Assembly (NCBI GenBank): GCA_900073065.1 | Contig: FJOG01000004.1 | Span: 2,413,084 to 2,477,083 of the forward strand | Length of the DNA: 64,000 nt | Source: Phialocephala subalpina | Lineage: Eukaryota; Ascomycota; Leotiomycetes; Helotiales; Mollisiaceae | Direction: 5' to 3' | Shown: piece after piece, positions 47,483 to 58,285 of the stretch | Position numbering within the stretch: position 1 is the first letter of the stretch | How the letters are laid out: each line of letters starts with the position of its first letter | The notes under the pieces: generated by a model | Databases searched by the model: none | What the model was told of the DNA's origin: nothing | Seen by the model: the letters and a program-made list of their open reading frames with translations, nothing else | Translations under genes and position numbers: made by a program

Positions 47483-47814
47483 ATACCTGGATGGGTCATG
47501 CTTCTGTTACTTTTGCGAAGTCAGGCGTTGATGTGTATTAGAGGTTAGAACTTGCAGGTTGTTTTTTTAGATTACTGTTGGGTTTCAAGCGAGGCGTTGA
47601 TATAGTCGGTATTCTGCTGTTAAAGCGTTCATTCTGTGGGTTGGAAAACTGAAATTTTCATAGAGAGAGTCAAAGATAAGAAGCTAGAATGACTACTATG
47701 GAGTAGTTGAGACTGTCCGACTTTGAGTTTACTTTTCATGAATCACCAGTGTCACGTGGACGGCACGATTTCTTCTGCAGGTGCATTGGAATAGAACTTC
47801 AAGCAAGCTATCTT

Positions 47815-48111
47815 TCACCTCGATCCTTCCCTCGCTCGAGAACCCTTCTTAACCTTCTTTTTGTCCTTTTCGCTTCGATCCTCCTCCCCGTCTACCTCAA
47901 AAGAAACTTTCTTCTTCTTTTTGTTCTCTTTCTCTAGCTTCTTGGCTTTTGCCGCATCTTTACACTTCGCCTCTCCACATGTCTTCGATCTGTGGCCATG
48001 CTTGGGATTTCGCTTTTATTTTTTGCAGTCGCTCGATCCTTGACGTTGGCAGGCTTTGGTCTTTTCTGTTTGATGTTCACAGGCGTACGTTTTGATGGTT
48101 ATTTTGCACAT
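47815..48111 (-). pseudogene. Met-Cys small Cys-rich protein 4, interrupted by a stop
   Basis: From the ATG at 48111 the frame reads MCKITIKTYACEHQTEKTK, then CQRQGSSDCKK, and meets TAA at 48018-48016. The same frame continues without further stops as KHGHRSKTCGEAKCKD followed by a Lys/Glu-rich tail to a TGA at 47815. Start and cysteine pattern match the three Met-Cys genes at 42.7-44.4 kb. I found no acceptable intron that removes the stop. It is either a relic, a 31-residue peptide gene, or the stop is read through. Confidence 0.5.
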
Positions 48112-49107
48112 TATGTTGCTTTGCTTAGCGTTGGTTGCTCCTGGGTCTGGTTTGAATCTCGTATCTATACAAGAAAACGGTGGAACTTGGAAGATGAAGG
48201 AGGAGGAGAAAGCGTTCCTTTGATGACTCTTATACCTCTCGAGTGGTTCGTGAATATCTCATGGATCCACGAGAAAGACATACTGTACAATCGGTTCCAG
48301 GGGTTANNNNNNNNNNNNNNNNNNNNNNNNNNNNNNNNNNNNNNNNNNNNNNNNNNNNNNNNNNNNNNNNNNNNNNNNNNNNNNNNNNNNNNNNNNNNNN
48401 NNNNNNNNNNNNNNNNNNNNNNNNNNNNNNNNNNNNNNNNNNNNNNNNNNNNNNNNNNNNNNNNNNNNNNNNNNNNNNNNNNNNNNNNNNNNNNNNNNNN
48501 NNNNNNNNNNNNNNNNNNNNNNNNNNNNNNNNNNNNNNNNNNNNNNNNNNNNNNNNNNNNNNNNNNNNNNNNNNNNNNNNNNNNNNNNNNNNNNNNNNNN
48601 NNNNNNNNNNNNNNNNNNNNNNNNNNNNNNNNNNNNNNNNNNNNNNNNNNNNNNNNNNNNNNNNNNNNNNNNNNNNNNNNNNNNNNNNNNNNNNNNNNNN
48701 NNNNNNNNNNNNNNNNNNNNNNNNNNNNNNNNNNNNNNNNNNNNNNNNNNNNNNNNNNNNNNNNNNNNNNNNNNNNNNNNNNNNNNNNNNNNNNNNNNNN
48801 NNNNNNNNNNNNNNNNNNNNNNNNNNNNNNNNNNNNNNNNNNNNNNNNNNNNNNNNNNNNNNNNNNNNNNNNNNNNNNNNNNNNNNNNNNNNNNNNNNNN
48901 NNNNNNNNNNNNNNNNNNNNNNNNNNNNNNNNNNNNNNNNNNNNNNNNNNNNNNNNNGGAACCGATTGTACATTCATTCGAGATGTGAATGGTTTTTATG
49001 TCATACGAGCATTCGGGGTCTTCACATGCAATGATGATTCGGTGACAGTGCCTTAATACTGCAACTCAATCTGTGTCTACTCATACACGATCTCGTCAAG
49101 CTCTCCA
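48112..49107. other. Stretch dominated by the assembly gap
   Basis: Bases 48307-48957 are N (651). The short flanks contain no gene I can support. Reading frames that cross the gap are artefacts. Confidence 0.95.
48284..48972. repeat. Inverted repeat flanking the assembly gap
   Basis: TGTACAATCGGTTCC at 48284-48298 is the exact reverse complement of GGAACCGATTGTACA at 48958-48972, on either side of the N run. The gap therefore probably hides an inverted structure: a transposon with terminal inverted repeats or a long hairpin. Confidence 0.75.
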
Positions 49108-50085
49108 CTATGCGCTATCAAACATTCTCTTCACCCACGTAATCTTCGCGTTTCGAGCAGCGTTCGAAACAGCCGCATCAGGAAAGAACATATCAAAGCC
49201 ATGGAAGCCACCATCCCAAACATAAAGCTCAGCCTGAACACCACTAGCCCAAAGCCTCGACGCGAACGCCACGGCCTCATCCCTCATCACCTCTGCAGAC
49301 CCAACATCAAGAAGTGTCGGAGGCAACCCCGAAAGATCCTCTGCTCTCGCTGCAGGAGTAATCCCAGACTTCAGGTCCTCCCCGCTTCTGAGAGAAGATT
49401 TCCATACATCTTCAAGCACACCACGAGGAATGAAGTCCTCTCCTTCCAAGTACTGATGACTCGACACCGTCGTCAAGCGATCGTCCAAAGCGGGACAGAT
49501 CAAACACTGCGCACAAACTTCCGGTCCTTGACGATCCCGACACAGAAGCACTGTCGAAGCAGCAAGGCCGCCCCCAGCCGATGTCCCACTGATCAGAATC
49601 CGCTTCGGATCGATACACAGCTCTCGTGAATGCTCACTCGTCCACTTCAAACCCGAGTAACAATCTTCAACAGCAACAGAGAAGGGGTGTTCGGGCGCAA
49701 GTCGATACTCAACGCTAACACAAACAGCGTCACATTTGAGAATGACTTCAGTTGGGAACTCGAGAGTGTGAAGACGGTCGCCCCAATGCATCCCACCGCC
49801 GTGGATCCAGTAGATGCAGGGTCTTGGTTTCGTGGATTTGGAGACAGGTTGGAGGATTGAGAGGATTATTTCGTGGCTGCTGTCGTTGTGACCGGAGATT
49901 AGAACTTCTTGCTGAGAGATTCCTCGAGTCTTGAGGTCCTCTAGATAGCTGGGAGGGGTTGCGTTTGCAGTGCGGAGCATGGCGATTATCTCGGGAGTTG
50001 CGTTTGAGACCATTGGAAAAGACAGTCTGGAGAGAGAAGCTCTCAGCTCGTGATCCATTGGCGGTTTTGAGATTGGTGATGCCAT
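49108..50085 (-). CDS. Alpha/beta hydrolase (HSL/arylesterase-like, fold-3)
   Basis: A single exon of 325 residues with no signal peptide, so probably cytosolic. The oxyanion-hole motif HGGG is at 95-98, the nucleophile Ser169 lies in GTSAGGG, and the catalytic His295 is in GGFHGFD. At the usual acid position the sequence is GSAEVMRDE, so Glu265 probably replaces Asp, as in many fungal relatives. VSVEYRLAPEHPF is also typical. Such enzymes cleave short-chain esters, lactones or xenobiotic esters. The gene is divergent from the Zn(II)2Cys6 regulator and shares its 423 bp promoter. Confidence 0.92.
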   Translation of the reverse strand: MASPISKPPMDHELRASLSRLSFPMVSNATPEIIAMLRTANATPPSYLEDLKTRGISQQEVLISGHNDSSHEIILSILQPVSKSTKPRPCIYWIHGGGMHWGDRLHTLEFPTEVILKCDAVCVSVEYRLAPEHPFSVAVEDCYSGLKWTSEHSRELCIDPKRILISGTSAGGGLAASTVLLCRDRQGPEVCAQCLICPALDDRLTTVSSHQYLEGEDFIPRGVLEDVWKSSLRSGEDLKSGITPAARAEDLSGLPPTLLDVGSAEVMRDEAVAFASRLWASGVQAELYVWDGGFHGFDMFFPDAAVSNAARNAKITWVKRMFDSA

Positions 50086-50508
50086 GGTGAGGAAGTTGTG
50101 ATTGTTCGAGTAAAGGAAGAGGATGTTAAGAGGCGGGATGAATGGGCAGGAGAGTGAAATGCTTTAATTTGAAGGAATTCTTATACTTACGCTGAAGAAT
50201 GCTTGAGCACCTGGACGGGATCCATTCTCTGCCATTTAGATCCATTGTCGATGTGATGGATTTGGTAGGAAAATTGTGACCCCACGGGATATACCTAGGC
50301 ATATTCTGTTTGCCATGTCGGCTCGCTTCGATGATTGGCTCACTCCTTCATTTGTAAGCGGGACTACGGGAAGTCATTTCCCGCTCGGAACATCAACTCG
50401 ACCTTTCTTCACTTTCCCTTGACGATCCGCGATTTCCCATACTCCAACTATGCTTCCAGGTCTTTTTGCGGATTACGAGCAGCCGTCAGACTCGATCCAT
50501 CAACGAAT
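50086..50508. promoter_or_regulatory. Divergent promoter, esterase and zinc-cluster regulator
   Basis: This 423 bp region separates two divergent ATGs and holds the CGG-N11-CCG palindrome at 50367-50383. No gene is seen in it. Confidence 0.55.
50367..50383. promoter_or_regulatory. CGG-N11-CCG palindrome, candidate zinc-cluster binding site
   Basis: The perfect inverted repeat CGGGAA-GTCAT-TTCCCG has inverted CGG triplets 11 bp apart, the Gal4-type spacing. It lies about 126 bp upstream of the regulator ATG and 282 bp from the esterase ATG. Binding by the adjacent regulator is inference. Confidence 0.45.
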
Positions 50509-52958
50509 ATGTCAGGACGTGGCCATGAAACCCCTGGCGGGCGGAAGAGGCGGGCAGCAATGGCATGTGACTTTTGTCGACATCGAAAGGCACGTCTCAG
50601 AGCACTAGTTCCCAGCGAACCTAGACTCGGCTGATTAAGGGTCAGATGAAATGCGATAGTGAGAGGCCCTGTCGGCACTGCAAGGAACATGGAAAGACTT
50701 GTGTTTATGCCGAGCTTGCGAAGAAGCCTAGGTTGGCATCCTCTAGACAATCTAATTTTTCTGGCACTGACTTGAAGCTGCAGACCATCCACCTCCCGCA
50801 TTAACCAACTAGAGCAAGAGAACCAAAGATTGCAGGAAACTTTGTCGAATTTGAGAGCGGAAATCGAAACCACAAACAATTCCAATGAAGTCCCGTCCAA
50901 CGCGAGGCTCAATACCCTTCAATGCGGGGCGATTAGCAGTCAACCAAGCAATACTAGCAGACCCTGCAGAAGGCCCTCAACCCATTCAGAAAGACCGCAG
51001 ATCCTTACACCTGCTTCACTCTCAAGCGATACTAAAACCGTCCAGAGAACATTCTCTCCAGACAAAGAATCAATCTATCATGGCCCAACGAGTACAGTCT
51101 TCGATGAGAAGACTACTGAAATTGGCAATCGCCCTGATACTGCAAACATCGCCAAAGTCCCAGAAATGTGGGTAAAGAGTCAACTAGTGGCTGAGTCTGC
51201 GAGGCAACGCCAACTTGAGACGGTCAATCTCATAGCTGGTAAATTCGACTTCGATGGAGTCGATCCGGAGCTTGGCATGCATCTTCTCTCCCTTTTCTGG
51301 AGTCGTCAACAATCATCGGGGCCGATTGTCTACCGAACTGCGTTCATGAGAGATATGGCGTGTGCCGGACCATACTTCTCGAAATTGTTGCTTAACGCCA
51401 TCTACTTCTATGCTTGCAAACACACTTCGCGAGTGGAAGTGCGCCGAGACCCAAACAATCGACTCACAACAGGATGGATGTTTCGACAAAGAGTAGATGA
51501 ACTGCTTCGCAATGATTTTGGCAAGAGCAACATCACAACTATACAGGCGTTGCTTCTCATGTCAACCGCTATCTTCTCGTGGTGTGATGAAAAGAGTGTA
51601 TCCTGGCTCTACGCGGGAATGGCATTCAACATGATCATTGACCTGGGAATCAATGTCAATGCTGTCATTTTGAGACGGCAATTCTCGGAGGAGGAGCTGG
51701 AGGCACGCCGACGACTGTTCTGGGCGGCATATGGTAAGGTCTTCCTCCAAATCACTGGTTTGCCGATCGATTCCTGATATGTGTTCAGTCATTGATAAAC
51801 TTCAATCGCTGTATCAAGGAAGACCCTCTTGTCTTCGCGAATCTGACACCAACGTTGCACTTATATTTCTCGACGAGCATGAAGAACTGGAATTGTTCGA
51901 CCCGCTCTCGTACGCCGAACTCGAGCGGTCTCCCATGTCGCCAGGGTACAGTATTTCAACTTTCAAACAATCTTGCCTTTTGAGTATTATACTGGATCGG
52001 ATACTCTTGACTCTTTACAGCGAGAAGAGTGGATCGAGAAATCCTGATGATCTGCTTCACGAGTCTAAATCGTTGCATGCAGAGCTTGAGAATTGGCGGA
52101 AATCATTACCTCCGCATCTCGATCTCGATCCATCCGACCCTGTCACTAAAGTCCCTCTGCCTCACATGCTAGCCTTACTGTATGTGTCCACCTCCTTTTT
52201 TGCAAACTCAACTGGCTAATTATTTGATCGAACAATGTAGCGCCATGTTCAACGTTCTCATCATCCTACTCCATCGCCCATTTGTTTCAGACGGCCACCT
52301 TAACTCGACATCTTCCATTATCGCCCTGAACGCTTTCTCCATATGCCCCGCTGCAGCCTTCGAGATAGATCAACTTTTGAGGACTTACGGGCAACCTTTT
52401 TGCTTCAAGGCCACGCCGTACATCATGTCCTACGCCACCTACGTGAGTGCGACCATTCACGTTCGCCTCGCCGCTCAAAGAGAACATGGATCGGACGCAC
52501 ATAAAGCTCTGCAAAGATGTCTAGATGTCCTCGAGAAGCAGCAGTCCTCGTGTTGGTCACCGAGAAGAGCGAAACTTGTCATACATGCGCTAATTGCACG
52601 TATGGGAGTTGTCCTTGAGGCCACTGAGTCAAGAGCGGAGATGTCAGATTTGACATCGGACTTTGATATTGATGCGATAATACGAACCTTTGCACGAGAT
52701 CAGCGACCAGCAGAATCAACAGCTGAGCAATTGCCATCTGGACTTGGTGCAGGCTGCATGGTTGGGTCAACTTTCAACTCTGCATTTCCATCATCAAACA
52801 TTGTCATCAATGGCTCTGAGCTACTCAACGAGCAGACTGCCTCCATGACCGATAGTGATTTGGATTTGTTGTATGATCCTATCTTCGGCTTTAATGGGTC
52901 TGCTTTCGATGATCTGGACTTTGGATTCGGAAGCGATCTCGCGAGAGTCGCCTTTTGA
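50509..52958 (+). CDS. Zn(II)2Cys6 transcription factor with Fungal_trans domain
   Basis: Exons 50509-50589, 50646-50731, 50784-51733, 51789-52179 and 52241-52958 give 741 residues. The zinc cluster reads ACDFCRHRK then MKCDSERPCRHCKEHGKTC across the first intron, giving the C-x2-C-x6-C...C-x2-C-x6-C pattern. That intron must start with GC (AAG|GCACGT) to keep the cysteine spacing and frame. A coiled coil (INQLEQENQRLQETLSNL) follows. The middle homology region has GMAFNMIIDLGIN and ARRRLFWAAYVIDKLQSLYQ, typical of the fungal-specific transcription factor domain, then MFNVLIILLHRPFV. The tail is acidic/aromatic (SDLDLLYDPIFGFN), suiting an activation domain. It is a likely local regulator of the flanking esterase and transporters. 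Confidence 0.9.
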
Positions 52959-53387
52959 ACAAAACCTTGCTAAGACTATCAGCAAACTTATATTTATGTC
53001 CGGGACTGCTCGATTTAGTCACTGCAGTGGAGAGACTCAGACGGTTGTTTCCGTGACTACCTTTCCACGAATCGGAAGTGACAAGCCTCGGATTCTGAAC
53101 GCGGCATCTGACTTCCCGCACCAAGCACGATCCCACACTCACAGTACGCAGACATCATAGCTTATCTTGTTCAATCCTTTAGGTGGATTAAATCATCCGG
53201 ATTTATAATACGACATGATGGCAAAGAAGCTTCCGACTCGACCTTTGATTTATCTTAAATGGCCATCTTGAGGTCACTTCTCACGTTATAACCGGATCCC
53301 AACCCGAAAACGAGAGGCCAGTCACCGATTAATACTCGATCCAAGATAGTCGTCGCACAACGAAACAGGGCACGTCATCCGAAAGAC
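52959..53387. other. Intergenic between regulator and MFS gene
   Basis: No gene is supported. A CGG-N6-CCG arrangement at 53042-53053 has different spacing from the upstream palindrome. The MFS promoter lies here. Confidence 0.4.
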
Positions 53388-55357
53388 ATGCAGTCATTCA
53401 TACAATATCGGAGGATTGGCCTCCAGGTCCGTAGTCAATTCCAGAGAGATCAAGAAAAGGCGAAGGTCGATTCAAGTCAGCGACACCGCGTGGCCCAGGA
53501 TCTAGCACACGGTGATTCTGCAGCTTTAGCATCCTCTAGCTGTACGAGTTCTGCAGACGAGGATGACAAAGAATCGGAGCGGACTGACAACCTCACAATT
53601 TTTCGGACCCAACACTCGCTCCGAACGACCCTCGCCCACTCTCTCATAGGGATTCACGCACGGGAGCGAACCACGAACGAAGGGGAAGGAGGGAAAGTCT
53701 TCGTGGTAGACTGGGAAGGAGATAATGATCCATCCAACCCTAGAAACTGGAGTATTGCGTACCGCATGTTGACCACACTGATCATCACATGTATTGCGTT
53801 GGTGGTAGGAGCTGCCGCTTCGGCAGACACGGCCATCCTGCCACAGGCGGCAACTGATTTTGGGGTTAGCGACATGGTCGAGTCAATGGCGATAGGTTCG
53901 TACAGCTATAAATATTCGTTCATAGACATCTAATGATGCTGAAATCTAGGTCTTTTCCTCGCCGGGGTTGGCATTGGCGCTGTATTTGCGGGACCATTCT
54001 CAGAGACGTTTGGGCGCAACGCTGTCTATATCGCAACAATGATGCTATTCATGATATTTATCATGGCCTCGGCGCTGGCATCCAATATCGGAGCCCAACT
54101 TATATTCAGATTTCTCGCTGGAGCTTTTGGTGCAACTCCGTTGACTTGTGCCGGGGGCTCGTTTTCGGACATGTGGGCAGGCCTCGAGAAGACAATTTTC
54201 TTCCCTATATTCGCCATTGGTGGCTTTGCTGGACCAGCCCTTGGACCTGTGATCGCTAGCTATGTGGTCAATCTTGGAAGCTGGCGTTGGGCTGAATGGA
54301 TCATCCTCATCATTTCGGCACTTGTGTTGAGCATCGTTGTTCTCTTTCTGCCAGAGACGTTTCCTCCTCTGCTCATGGCATGGAAGGCTAGGCATCTTCG
54401 ACACGAGACAGGAGATGACAGATACAGAGCTGAGTCTGAGATCACCCAGACATCTCTATGGTCACGATTGAAGATCTCGCTGACGCGACCATTGGTCCTT
54501 GCGTTGGAACCGATCGTGCTTTGCATGACGATATACCTGTCAGTACTTTTTATTGTGCTGTTCACATTTCTCGACGGTTATCCTCATGTCTTCCAAAGGG
54601 TGTATGGAATCAGTCAAGGTTTGACCAGCGTTATTTTCACGGCATTATATGTTGGAATCATGTCCGCTGGCTTTCTTGTGCCATGGGTGTACAAGATCAC
54701 GAAGGAAAGTTTTGTAAATGACTCTTTCGTCCCTGAGGTTCGGCTGTGGTTTGCAATGCTGGGAGCACCAGCTATCCCGGTTGGCTTGTTTTGGATGGCA
54801 TGGACCGACTACGTAAGTGTCCCTCCTCGAAAATCAAGTTTAATTACTTGGGCTCCCAGTAATCTTTCTTCAGGCAAGCATCAGCATCTGGTCACCCATC
54901 ATGGCTTCGGTGCTCTTGGGATACGGCGTCAGCTGCATCTTCATGACATCGTACATGTATATTATCGACAGCTACGAGCAGTATGCCGCGTCTGCACTTA
55001 CTTTCTTTACCTTCACACGATATATGGCAGCTGGTGGGATGACGGTCGTTGGAGTGCCGTTCTATGAGAATTTAGGTACGCATTGTAAGTGTCAATTTCG
55101 CGGAGAATTATGCCCTCTTTCGTATTGTCTTAGGAGTGCATTGCTCCGATGCATTCCAATTGTTCTCTAAACGCACTCTTAAGATGTGCATTTTGCTCTC
55201 GAAACATAAAAGAAGTTAATTGACTCCGAGATCTTGATAAATAGGGACACTGACTATCCTGGGCTGTATCAACGTTCTGATGACTCCTATTCCGTATGTC
55301 TTTTATAAGTATGGACATAAGATCAGACATAGGAGCAAGAATGCTGTGTCTTGGTAA
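53388..55357 (+). CDS. MFS transporter, DHA1 type (Tpo1/Flr1-like)
   Basis: Exons 53388-53895, 53950-54812, 54874-55075 and 55245-55357 give 561 residues with consistent phases. A long hydrophilic start ends in DPSNPRNWSIAYR, the DHA1 hallmark. Membrane segments include FLAGVGIGAVFAGPFSETFG with RNAVYI (motif A-like), IFRFLAGAFGATPLTCAGG, and FPIFAIGGFAGPALGPVIAS (motif C-like), then LFLPETFPPLLMAWKA before the central loop. The last exon ends YVFYKYGHKIRHRS. The third intron is long (169 nt). Export of toxic or secreted small molecules is the family role. It lies just downstream of the regulator on the same strand. Confidence 0.9.
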
Positions 55358-56062
55358 TGATAGAGTCGTCAAAACCTTAGGGGAAAAGGCTCTCGATCTA
55401 TCGAATTTCTTCACTTTCGCCAATGCTGGCGTCCGAGTCATCAATCGAATAAAGGAGTTGTATCAACTTTCCATTCTTCCACTTCCTCTCTTACCCCTCT
55501 TTTTCGACAAAAATATTCATCTGTGGTTGCCGTCCCTCGCAATCCACTGGCGCTTTGCCGGTCACTCGCCTAGCCCCGTCTAACCAAGCCAAACAAGCAC
55601 CCAATTTCATCACTTCCGCTCATCTCCAAAGATTCAGAATTCCCATTCCCGGATTTTATCGGTTCCAGCACAGTGGGAGAGTTGGGGGGCGCTCGCTTAT
55701 GCCCCTTTCAAGTCGGGACCATGCCTCTTGGCATTCTGGCCCTGAAGCTTGTGGTCAAAAGTGGGGTACTTTTACCCAATAGCAATCACGCTTTGCATGG
55801 ACATTAGCACGCCATTGCCGCCATCCCGCGAAGGGAACAGTTCAACGTTTTCTTGCCAACGACATCTCTTCAACAACTCCACATCTAATCCACAGCCTCT
55901 CAAATCCACGACATAGGCCCGTTTTGAGTTTTCGAAAATTTTCTTGAAGATGGAATTTTGCATCATCTTTCCGCGATGGCGGTATTATGGGTCTGATCCA
56001 TTCTCTTGCGGACATGGGAATCGCAGCATGACAGAGACGTTCAACCAGTATATAACCTAGCT
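55358..56062. other. Intergenic before UNC-93-like gene
   Basis: No gene is supported; short frames at 55296-55583 and 55555-55782 overlap or follow the MFS 3' end. The open frame starting at 56006 extends the next gene upstream but adds no family-like residues. Confidence 0.45.
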
Positions 56063-57700
56063 ATGGGAAAAGCAAAATCTCCCGACTTCGACCCTCTCCT
56101 TCAAGGCGCTCACGAACAGTCTCGACAATACCATACACTCGGATACTCTCCTCGGGTCTTGATGGCAGTCAACATGAAAGCAGCCGACGGAACACAGGAT
56201 CCGGTCGACTCTAACTCGGAGGAGGGCGCTTTACCCGACAGTCAAAGAGAACCAAAGCGAGTATGGTACCGATCGGTGCCTTTCCAGATCGCGGTTGCAA
56301 GTGGTGTTTCTTTCACTGCTCCTGGAATGTGGGATGCGTTGGGTGGACTTGGTGCTGGAGGTGCTGCTGAGCCTGTTAGCAAATTCATTCATTCCAAGAA
56401 TGTCCCATCGCATACTGACCGCGGATGCTAGTACGCCGTTTCAGCTGCCAATGCACTCGTCTACGGTCTCTTCTCCGTAGTTTGCGTGGCAGCGGGCGCC
56501 ATTAACAATCGGATTGGGCTGCCCTATGGATTAGCTCTTGGTGCTATCGGCTACCCCCTATACGGTGCAGGTCTGTACACCAACAACACACATCCAACAA
56601 CTTGGTTCCTCCTCTTCGGTAGTGCGCTGTGCGGTATCTCTGCTGGATTCTTCTGGGCTGCTGAAGCCGCCATCATTATCGGCTATCCTAGTCCGAAAGA
56701 GAGAGCTTTCTACCTGGCCATCTGGCAAACGGCGAAAGCATCCGGACCCATCGTAGGCGGTGCTATCAACTTGGGCCTCAATGCGAATCGGTCAACGGCT
56801 GGATCAGTGGGAAGCGCGACATATATTGTCTTTATCGTCATCATGTGTCTCGGCCTTCCAATTGCCCTCTTCCTGAGTCCTGCGAAGAAGGTATGGCGCA
56901 AAGACCACTCCAGGGTCATCATCCACAAGGAGCCAAATTGGACCGCCGAATTCAAAGCTGTCTGGGCTCAACTCACCTCACGCCGTATCCTTCTCCTACT
57001 ACCGGCTTTCTTCATCTCCTACTTCTATAATGGCTACAACAGCACCTTCCTCACCGAGTACTTTACTGTCCGATCACGTGCCTTCTCTTCCTTCTTCACC
57101 AACTTTTCGGGCATCTTCAGTTCTTTCCTCATCGCAGCGCTCCTGGATCGGCAATCAATCAATATCACGACTCGCGCCAAGATTGGGTTCTCGTGTGTTA
57201 TCACTATACTTATTGGGACCTGGATTTGGGCTTCCATCCTCCTCAAGCAGTTCCAGAACGATCCACCAGTTTTCGATTGGTTCACGGGCGGCTTCGGAAA
57301 AGCGTATGCGCTGGTCTTCTTCTGGGGGTTCGGCGGTCAGGCTTTTCAGCAGTTCCTGTACTGGTTGGTTGGTCAGTATGCTACTGATCTATCGTCGCTG
57401 TCTCGCGTCACTGGTATTTTGCGTGGATTTGAAGCATTGGGCCAGACTGTCGCTTGGGCGTGAGTTTCCCCCAGATAACCTTTAGCGAGCTTAACACTAA
57501 TATTTCGCAGCATGCAAACTGCACCCAACGCAAATGGATTTGCTAGCATCGGTGTCAATTTCGGGATGACTATTCTCTGCATCTTTCCTACGTGGATTGT
57601 GCTCTCTGAGCTCGATCATACTCATGAGGTTCAAGATGTCCAAGAGTTGAGTGTGGAGCGAGAGGTCGGGGCTGTGAAGTCAGGAGATGACAGTAATTAA
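56063..57700 (+). CDS. UNC-93-like major facilitator membrane protein
   Basis: Exons 56063-56374, 56432-57459 and 57511-57700 give 509 residues. Family signatures: VPFQIAVASGVSFTAPGMWD then ALGGLGAGGAAEPYAVSAAN, GLFSVVCVAAGAINNRIG, CGISAGFFWAAEAAIIIGYP, FYLAIWQTAKASGPIVGG and FFWGFGGQAFQQFLYWLVG, spread over about eleven helices. Fungal UNC-93-like proteins are plasma- or organelle-membrane proteins of uncertain substrate. The first donor, GTTAGC, is weak, but the splice restores the conserved AAEPYAV. An upstream in-frame ATG at 56006 is possible. It follows the MFS gene on the same strand and may belong to the same accessory block. Confidence 0.88.
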
Positions 57701-58285
57701 GTTTCGATTGGTGAGATGTTGCGAGATGTTATAATTAAAGGATCTAGATACCCAAACTCTGTCGGTAGATGGGACAATGAAAGTGCGTCCTATTTTGGTC
57801 CTTTTTCATTGGGGGGTTCGCTTAAGCCCCTTTCGTTGGCGACAGTCAGCGTCGAGAACCTGAGGTTATCTGGCAATTGTGGACCATCGATCCTGACTGC
57901 CGCTTCTGTGCTTATTGTTCCAGCTTAAGCCAGGCATTGTATACCTTCGGAATATTGTTACGACCCCAGCCTGTCCGGGTCAAAGCCCAGCGGCTTAAGC
58001 GATCACGGATAAATATCGCGGTTCCAGAGAAGCGTGTTCTCACAACCACTGGAAAGGGTGATCAGCATTATATCCATATATTCCACAAGTACTGTAATTT
58101 TCATGCGGGAACAATATATTGGAAAGACCAGTTTAGGGCAGAATTCGGGGCCTCTCCTTTCCCCACTTCGCTTCATAAGATGAACGGCCCGATCTCCATG
58201 CCACAATGCCAGGACTCGAAAGTGAGGGGCATCATCTTGAAAGAGTTTCTGATCATTTCTCACACCTTGAGCTAGGAAAGAAACC
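57701..58285. other. Intergenic before the DUF8021-like gene
   Basis: No gene is supported; the plus-strand frame at 57877-58275 has no family features. Confidence 0.45.

Noticed and set aside
47992..49056. Frames of 247-354 codons across the N run
   Set aside because: Most of their length is unknown sequence; they are gap artefacts.
53042..53053. CGG-N6-CCG as a second site of the zinc-cluster regulator
   Set aside because: Spacing differs from the upstream palindrome and it lacks extended arms; could be chance.
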